From positions 23,293-87,292 of the forward strand of contig JAEUGJ010000030.1 of NCBI GenBank assembly GCA_016775335.1: a stretch of DNA of 64,000 nucleotides. The letters are read 5' to 3'. The notes under the pieces were generated by a model that ran no database searches, was not told the origin of the DNA, and worked only from the letters and a program-made list of their open reading frames with translations. Position 1 is the stretch's first letter. Every line of letters begins with the position of its first letter. The stretch comes from Mogibacterium sp. GTDB lineage: Bacteria; Bacillota; Clostridia; Peptostreptococcales; Anaerovoracaceae. A program made the translations under genes and the position numbers. Of this stretch, positions 58,814-64,000 are shown piece after piece.

Positions 58814-60300
58814 TTCAGAAACACACGAAGAAAATCAATATCGGAATCGCAATTCTGGCGGTGCTTCTCATTTTTGCGCTGGCCATGGTTCCGGCTCAGG
58901 CAGCAACCAAGAGCAACAAGGCGAAGACCGGCTGGAAGAAGTCCGGTTCCTATACATACTATTACTACAAGAGCGGTAAATACTACAAGGATCGCTTTGC
59001 CACGATTAAAGGAAGCAAGTATTTTTTTGATGAAAAAGGTCGCCTGGTAAAGGGGTATTTTTCTCATGAAGATAATTACTACTACTCCGATACCTCTTCC
59101 GGCAAGGTAAAGACCACCGCCGGCTTCGTGAAATACGACGACAACCGGTACTACGTCACCAAGGACGGCACTATCTACACCGGTCACACCTTGAAGTTAA
59201 AAGGAAAGAGATATAAGGCTTTCTCCACCGGAAGATTGGGGACCGGTGTCTTCAAATACGGTACCGTTTCCCGCTTCTATGCGGACAGCAACGGCGTGGT
59301 AAAAACCACTCCGGGGTTTGTCAATTACAACGGAAACCGCTACTATGTGAATTCCGATGGAAAAATTGAGTGGGGTCACACCTTCAAGGTGTCCGGCTAC
59401 ACCTATAAAGCATATTCTACCGGTCGTCTGGGAAAAGGAATCTTCAAGTATGGATCCAAGTACTATTACGGCGATTCCAACTGCCGGGTAAAGACCACCA
59501 AGGGTTGGATTAATTACGACGGAAAACGCTATTATGCCGCATCCGGCGGAAAGATTTATCAGGATCAGTTTATCACCGTAAGCGGAGACCGCTACTACGC
59601 TTCCTCCACCGGTGCCATTCAGACCGGATCTTTCAAAGTCGATGGAAAGAAATACAAGACCACATCCACGGGACGGATTATCGAGCTGAATACCGGCAAA
59701 GCCATCGGAATCGATGTATCCTATTTCCAGTACGAAATCAACTGGAAGAAGGTGAAAGCATCCGGTGTGAAATTCGCCATCATCCGCTGCGGCTACCGGG
59801 GAAGCACCAACGGTAAACTGTACACCGACAGTACTTTTATGAGAAACATCAAGGGCGCGAAAGCGGCCGGAATCGATGTGGGTGTCTACTTCTTTACGGA
59901 AGCGATCAATGCAAAGGAAGGAAAGGAAGAAGCCGACTTCTGCATCAAGCAGATTAAGAAATCCGGCGTCGATGTCACCTATCCGGTTGTCATCGATACG
60001 GAGAACCTGGCCGGTGCACGGGCATCCAGCAGCAGACTTTCCAAAACCAAGAGAACCGAAGCGGTTCAGGCCTTCTGCAAGCAGGTAAAAGCCAAGGGAT
60101 ATACGCCGATGATTTATGCCAGCACCAGTTGGCTCAACAATCAGCTCAATATGAGCAAGCTGTCCGACTACTATGTTTGGGTTGCTCAGTATTACAAGAA
60201 GGTCACCTACGGCGGCTCCTATAAATGCTGGCAATACACCAGTTCCGGCAGAGTAAACGGCATCAGCACCCGCGTTGATATGGACTACTGGTACTATTAA
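58810..60300 (+). CDS. Secreted GH25 lysozyme with N-terminal cell-wall-binding repeats
   Basis: The protein has 496 residues. A signal peptide (about 10-32) is followed by about four wall-binding units of 60-70 residues (about 40-295), each built from pieces such as GFVKYDDNRYYVTKDGTIYTGHT and YKAFSTGRLGTGVFKYG. The C-terminal GH25 domain (about 300-496) has IGIDVSYFQYEINWKKVK with the catalytic-side Asp, DVGVYFFTEAIN and PVVIDTENL with the Asp-x-Glu pair. It should cut between N-acetylmuramic acid and N-acetylglucosamine outside the cell. It is a paralogue of the next gene. Confidence 0.93.
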   Translation: MIQKHTKKINIGIAILAVLLIFALAMVPAQAATKSNKAKTGWKKSGSYTYYYYKSGKYYKDRFATIKGSKYFFDEKGRLVKGYFSHEDNYYYSDTSSGKVKTTAGFVKYDDNRYYVTKDGTIYTGHTLKLKGKRYKAFSTGRLGTGVFKYGTVSRFYADSNGVVKTTPGFVNYNGNRYYVNSDGKIEWGHTFKVSGYTYKAYSTGRLGKGIFKYGSKYYYGDSNCRVKTTKGWINYDGKRYYAASGGKIYQDQFITVSGDRYYASSTGAIQTGSFKVDGKKYKTTSTGRIIELNTGKAIGIDVSYFQYEINWKKVKASGVKFAIIRCGYRGSTNGKLYTDSTFMRNIKGAKAAGIDVGVYFFTEAINAKEGKEEADFCIKQIKKSGVDVTYPVVIDTENLAGARASSSRLSKTKRTEAVQAFCKQVKAKGYTPMIYASTSWLNNQLNMSKLSDYYVWVAQYYKKVTYGGSYKCWQYTSSGRVNGISTRVDMDYWYY

Positions 60301-60340
60301 ATCGCCATCATAAATTTACACACCTATACACATGAGAATT

Positions 60341-60371
60341 TGATGCGGTACCACCTACACATACCGCATCA
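60341..60371 (+). other. Hairpin without T run after the first GH25 gene
   Basis: TGATGCGGTA pairs with TACCGCATCA around an 11-nt loop. With no T run it may be an mRNA-stabilising 3' structure ahead of the true terminator at 60386-60414. Confidence 0.5.
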
Positions 60372-60385
60372 CGTTCCCGGAAAAG

Positions 60386-60414
60386 GAGATGAGATTTTCC
60401 CTCATCTCTTTTTT
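60386..60414 (+). terminator. Terminator of the first GH25 gene
   Basis: GAGATGAG-N7-CTCATCTC followed by six T (60409-60414). Confidence 0.9.
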
Positions 60415-60453
60415 GTTTCCCCTTATATTCTTTCCTTCCGGAAGCTCCTATAT

Positions 60454-60459
60454 TATAAT
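60454..60459 (+). promoter_or_regulatory. -10 box of the second GH25 gene
   Basis: A perfect TATAAT lies about 60 bp above the ATG. No good -35 box is seen, so the promoter call is weak. Confidence 0.4.
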
Positions 60460-60518
60460 TAAGAAATGACAATGCAGATTTAATTCCGTCATCAATCATC
60501 AAATGAAAGGATTATTCC

Positions 60519-62219
60519 ATGAAATACCATCGAAATATTATATCCGCCATCATCGCACTGGTGGTAATGCTCACCCCCCTCACCTGCTTCGGGGAAACGG
60601 ATCTCCTGCAATACACGGCGGATCCGTCCAATGCCGAAAGCTGGCAAAGCTGCGATCCAAATCAATCGGTCACTTTTGAGCAGAGCAAAAAAATATACCT
60701 GCGCTTTTCCGCTGCCGAATCCACTGAATCCGGCACTGAATCAAGCACCGCACCGGTTCTCCGGCAGCGTTCCGCGGATACCTCCAAGGAAATCCTCCTT
60801 CAGCCGGATTCGGAGGGGCTCTATCTTCTGAACACCGATGAAACGGGAAACTGGGAAATTCTATATGAAGACAGCATCCGGATGCGTTTTACGGTAAAAG
60901 AAGCGAACACCGCACAGCCGCCGTCCGAGAAACCGTCCAAACCCAAAAGCAAAGCCGGGGTCCTTCGCAAGGGGAAATATTATTTTTACCGGGACAGTAA
61001 AGGGAAGATTCGAAAGAAAGCGGGTTTTGTCACCTGGAACGGAAATAAGTACTACGTCCGAAAAGGCGGACGGATTCAGACCGGAAAGACTTTCAAGGTG
61101 GGAAAATACACCTATCGGGCGAATAAAAAAGGTCAAATAAAGATCGGCGTATACAAATGGGGCAAAAGCTATTACTACTCTAGCAGCAAGGGGCGGCTTC
61201 GGAAGTCCAAGGGCTTCATCACCTGGAAGAAGAACCGCTACTACGTTCGAAAAGGCGGGAAAATTCAGAAGAGCAAGTCCTTCCGCATCGGAAAGTACAC
61301 CTACCGGGCCGGTTCCGACGGGCGCATCAAGGTGGGCGTGCATAAATGGGGAAAGTACTATTACTACTCCACTTCCACCGGAAAGCTGCGGAAGAAGGCC
61401 GGCCGGATTACCTGGAAGGGAAAGTCCTACTACAGCCGGAAGAGCGGCACCCTGTACACCAACCGATTTTATTTTAGCGGAAGCAATATTTACTACGCCG
61501 GACCGAAGGCCGCTGCCCTCACCGGCACCTTTAAGGTGGGAAAATACACCTACACCGCAAACGCCTCCGGCGCCATCACTGCTTCGAGTCGGAAGTATAT
61601 GAGAGGCATCGACGTTTCTTATTATCAGGGGAAGGATATCGACTGGGCAAAGGTGAAATCCAGCGGCATCAGTTTCGCCTTCCTGCGGTGCGGCTACTCC
61701 GGAACTGATGATGGAAAATGTCATCCGGACAGCACGTTCAATGGAGATAAGACCCACAAGGGAAATATACAGAGAGCCACCGCCGCCGGGGTGGACGTAG
61801 GCGCCTACTACTTCTCTCAGGCACGCACAGTAAAAGAAGCAAAGGCGGAAGCAGCCTTCGCCATCAAGCAGGTGAAGGCGTCCGGCTGCAAAATCACCTT
61901 GCCGCTGGTCATCGATACCGAGAATGTTCCGGGGGGACGGGCATCCTCCTCGAAGCTAAACCGGACCAATCGAACCGCGGCGGTAAAAGCTTTTTGTGAC
62001 TATGTAAAGTCCAAGGGCTATACCCCGATGATCTACGCCAGCACCAGCTGGCTCAACAACAACCTGGACATGAAGAAGCTGTCCGGCTATCAGGTATGGG
62101 TGGCGCAGTACAACGACACCGTGACCTACAAGGGTTCATACCGATGCTGGCAGTATACCAGCTCCGGGAAGGTTCCGGGAATCAGCGGACGGGTGGATCT
62201 GAACTATTGGACATTGTAG
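60519..62219 (+). CDS. Secreted GH25 lysozyme with central cell-wall-binding repeats
   Basis: The protein has 566 residues. A signal peptide (1-24) precedes a unique N-terminal domain (about 25-130) with a Ser/Thr-rich stretch and a Pro/Lys linker. Three lysine- and tyrosine-rich wall-binding units (about 145-360; YYFYRDSKGKIRKKAGFVTWNGNKYYVRKGGRIQTG type) follow. The GH25 domain (about 365-566) has RGIDVSYYQGKDIDWAKVK, DVGAYYFSQA and PLVIDTENV. The last 65 residues are close to those of the previous GH25 protein, which points to a tandem duplication with diverged N-terminal parts. It acts on peptidoglycan outside the cell. Confidence 0.92.
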   Translation: MKYHRNIISAIIALVVMLTPLTCFGETDLLQYTADPSNAESWQSCDPNQSVTFEQSKKIYLRFSAAESTESGTESSTAPVLRQRSADTSKEILLQPDSEGLYLLNTDETGNWEILYEDSIRMRFTVKEANTAQPPSEKPSKPKSKAGVLRKGKYYFYRDSKGKIRKKAGFVTWNGNKYYVRKGGRIQTGKTFKVGKYTYRANKKGQIKIGVYKWGKSYYYSSSKGRLRKSKGFITWKKNRYYVRKGGKIQKSKSFRIGKYTYRAGSDGRIKVGVHKWGKYYYYSTSTGKLRKKAGRITWKGKSYYSRKSGTLYTNRFYFSGSNIYYAGPKAAALTGTFKVGKYTYTANASGAITASSRKYMRGIDVSYYQGKDIDWAKVKSSGISFAFLRCGYSGTDDGKCHPDSTFNGDKTHKGNIQRATAAGVDVGAYYFSQARTVKEAKAEAAFAIKQVKASGCKITLPLVIDTENVPGGRASSSKLNRTNRTAAVKAFCDYVKSKGYTPMIYASTSWLNNNLDMKKLSGYQVWVAQYNDTVTYKGSYRCWQYTSSGKVPGISGRVDLNYWTL

Positions 62220-62330
62220 TTCCCAATGCAGCCCTCGAAATTGAACCATACGGTTATAGCATTCTTTCACGAAAAGGGCTACACTGAATAGGAATATTTA
62301 TCAGAAAATCAAAGGAAGGAATTCAGACGG

Positions 62331-63566
62331 ATGAAACATTTTGGTAAGAATCGGTTTATTTCATTTTTTGCCCTGCTGCTCATCCTAACCATGGCGCTGA
62401 GCATGAACAGCGTCTTCGCAGCAGACACCGCTTCCGGCGGTACCGATTCCACGGTGCAGCACGAATCCAACGAACCGCCGGCTTCAGAAGAGACGGCTTC
62501 TACGGTTTCGAATCAAAATCAAGAGCAAAATCAGGAGCAGAAACCGGAAAATTCTACATCTTCGGAAAACCCGACAACTCCGGAATCCCCAAAGAACTTG
62601 GGTTGGGTTACGGACAACGGTCAGACCCGCTACTACGATGCGGAAGATCATTTTGTCACCGGAATGAATACCATCGATGGAAAGAAGTATTATTTCAACA
62701 ACGACGGTGTTCTGCAAAGCGGAATTCTAAAGATTGAAAAGGCGTATTATTACGCCGACGGAAAAGGAGTAATTCGCACGGCGAAGGGCTTTGTTTCCTG
62801 CAGCGGAAAGCTCTATTACGTTCAGAACGGCGGACAGATTCTCACGGGAAAGACGTTCAAACTCGGCAAGAAAACTTACCGGGCCGCCGGAAACGGTGTC
62901 ATCATGCGGGGCGTGTATAAATGGGGCAAGTATTACTACTACTCCGATTCCAAAGGCGTTCTCCGCACGACGAAAGGCCGGTTCCGTTGGAAGAGCAATA
63001 CCTATTATTGCAATAAAGGCGGAAAGCTCACCACCAAGAAGATGGTGAAGTCCGGAAAGTATTACTACTATTTCGATTCCGCTGCCAAGGCGAAAACCAA
63101 GGCGTTTAAGTACCACGATGTCACCATCCGTCCCAACAAAAAGACCGGTGCCATCACTAAGAAGCAGTACCGCCGGGCAAGCTACGGTCCGTATAATTAC
63201 AAAAAATACATTTTGATTGATATCAGCGATCAGACGCTGAAGTATTACGTCAAGGGCAAGGTAAAACTAAAGAGCAATGTGGTCACCGGCGGCCGTGGAT
63301 GCGGAACTCCTACAGGAAGATTCAAATTGCATCACAAATCGCGGAACGTAAAGCTCACCGGTCCGGGATATGTAAGCCACGTAAGCTATTGGATGCCTTT
63401 CATCGGACAATCCTACGGGCTGCACGATGCCTCCTGGCGTTCTACATTCGGCGGTTCCATCTACAAGTACAACGGCTCCCACGGATGCGTGAACATGCCG
63501 CGCTCCAAGGTCAGCAAGCTGTACAAGATGGTTCCGAACGGCACCCGGGTCATCATTCGGAAGTAA
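62331..63566 (+). CDS. Secreted L,D-transpeptidase (YkuD) with cell-wall-binding repeats
   Basis: The protein has 411 residues. A signal peptide (about 9-30) is followed by a disordered Glu/Gln/Thr/Ser-rich linker (30-88), wall-binding units (about 88-270; GWVTDNGQTRYYDAEDHFVTG, KYYFNNDGVLQSG) and the catalytic domain (about 285-411). The latter shows YILIDISDQTLKYYVKGK, GGRGCGTPTGRF, YGLHDASW and the full signature SHGCVNMP with the active Cys. It should form 3-3 peptidoglycan cross-links. Unlike the enzyme at 36783-38354, its His-Gly-Cys motif is intact. A strong terminator follows. Confidence 0.93.
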   Translation: MKHFGKNRFISFFALLLILTMALSMNSVFAADTASGGTDSTVQHESNEPPASEETASTVSNQNQEQNQEQKPENSTSSENPTTPESPKNLGWVTDNGQTRYYDAEDHFVTGMNTIDGKKYYFNNDGVLQSGILKIEKAYYYADGKGVIRTAKGFVSCSGKLYYVQNGGQILTGKTFKLGKKTYRAAGNGVIMRGVYKWGKYYYYSDSKGVLRTTKGRFRWKSNTYYCNKGGKLTTKKMVKSGKYYYYFDSAAKAKTKAFKYHDVTIRPNKKTGAITKKQYRRASYGPYNYKKYILIDISDQTLKYYVKGKVKLKSNVVTGGRGCGTPTGRFKLHHKSRNVKLTGPGYVSHVSYWMPFIGQSYGLHDASWRSTFGGSIYKYNGSHGCVNMPRSKVSKLYKMVPNGTRVIIRK

Positions 63567-63616
63567 GTTCTTCAAATGCGATTTTCCCATTTTCTTCGGG
63601 ATTTTTACAAAATATA

Positions 63617-63672
63617 AACCTGCACCGGTCACAGCAGCAGCTTAACGAAGCTGACCGGATGCAGGTTTTTTC
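63617..63672 (+). terminator. Terminator of the L,D-transpeptidase gene
   Basis: AACCTGCA plus CCGGTCA pair with TGACCGG plus TGCAGGTT (one A bulge), followed by a run of T. Confidence 0.88.
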
Positions 63673-63689
63673 ATTCTTGGGCGCCAGCA

Positions 63690-64000
63690 AATCGGGAAAA
63701 CCCTCAGCATGTTGGCGTGCCTCGACGGAGGACAAAAGCGTTGCGGGGAGGTCGACGCCAACATAGGCGCCGGCAGGCCGGTAAAATCCTGAGCATGTTG
63801 GCGTGCCTCAACGGAGGATAAAGGCTTTGCGGGGAGGTCGACGCCAACAAAGACGCCGGTAGGTCGAGAAAATCCCGAGCATGTTGGCGTGCCTCGACGG
63901 AAGACAAAAGCTTTGCGGAGAGGTCAACGCCAACATAGGCGCCGACAGGCCGGTAAAATCCTGAGCATGTTGGCGTGCCTCAACGGAGGATAAAGGCTTT
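63690..64000. repeat. Tandem repeat array, family C (86-bp units, continues beyond window)
   Basis: Units are spaced exactly 86 bp; the motif GTTGGCGT begins at 63711, 63797, 63883 and 63969. Each unit has the inverted repeat GTTGGCGT...ACGCCAAC with an inner CCTC/GAGG pairing. On the minus strand the loop holds CCCCGCAAAGCCTTTATCC, which matches the core of families A and B (15 of 19 positions against family A, counted by eye). Units 1 and 3 and units 2 and 4 again share sub-variants. The array is cut by the window edge; no coding role is supported. Confidence 0.88.

Noticed and set aside
58810..63566. Prophage endolysin region
   Set aside because: The GH25 and transpeptidase genes have signal peptides and wall-binding repeats, with no holin, tail, integrase or attachment sites nearby.

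Overview
The window looks like chromosomal DNA from an anaerobic, Gram-positive (Firmicutes/Clostridia-type) bacterium with mid-range GC. The signs are strong AGGAGG ribosome-binding sites, a ferredoxin-linked 2-oxoacid oxidoreductase, a TM1266-type hydrogenase regulator, a PadR/HAAS pair, teichoic acid genes and secreted enzymes with tyrosine-rich cell-wall-binding repeats. I cannot name the species.

Layout. (1) 1-3.4 kb: PadR regulator, HAAS-domain membrane protein and a large permease-like protein that runs off the left edge. (2) 3.5-7.7 kb: an IclR regulator, an uncharacterised P-loop ATPase and a four-subunit VOR/KOR-type oxidoreductase. (3) 8-14 kb: single metabolic genes (glycosyltransferase, double class II aldolase-fold protein, cupin, MATE exporter, C_GCAxxG_C_C protein, threonine aldolase-like lyase) and tRNA-Glu(CUC). 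(4) 14.4-15.3 kb: a tandem array of hairpin-forming repeats, followed by panC and panB; panB has a long structured leader. (5) 17.4-25.4 kb: a tightly coupled seven-gene operon of three nitrogenase-like genes (Fe protein plus two component-1-like subunits) followed by hypF, hypC, hypD and hypE. It is preceded by a leader with a strong terminator and a mutually exclusive antiterminator pairing. (6) 25.5-26.9 kb: a DUF5688 protein and a TM1266-type regulator. (7) 27-63.6 kb: about 36 kb of cell-envelope genes. (8) 63.7 kb to the end: a second tandem hairpin-repeat array sharing a core sequence with the first.

The envelope region holds CDP-ribitol (TarI, TarJ) and CDP-glycerol (TagD) synthesis, five glycerophosphotransferase domains (two fused to GT2 domains), a TagGH exporter, and an LtaS-like transferase with a DHHW protein and an MBOAT acyltransferase. 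A second block (ATP-grasp, CapK-like ligase, GT-C-like membrane protein, acyltransferase, GT2, and a secreted protein resembling GT52/polysialyltransferases) probably makes or modifies a surface glycan. Secreted wall enzymes (two GH25 lysozymes, two L,D-transpeptidase-like proteins, a polysaccharide deacetylase and an NlpC/P60- or CHAP-like protein) surround these genes.

The best candidates for something undescribed are the nitrogenase-like/HypCDEF operon with its switch-like leader, and the repeat family whose hairpin stems change in a compensatory way around a conserved core.
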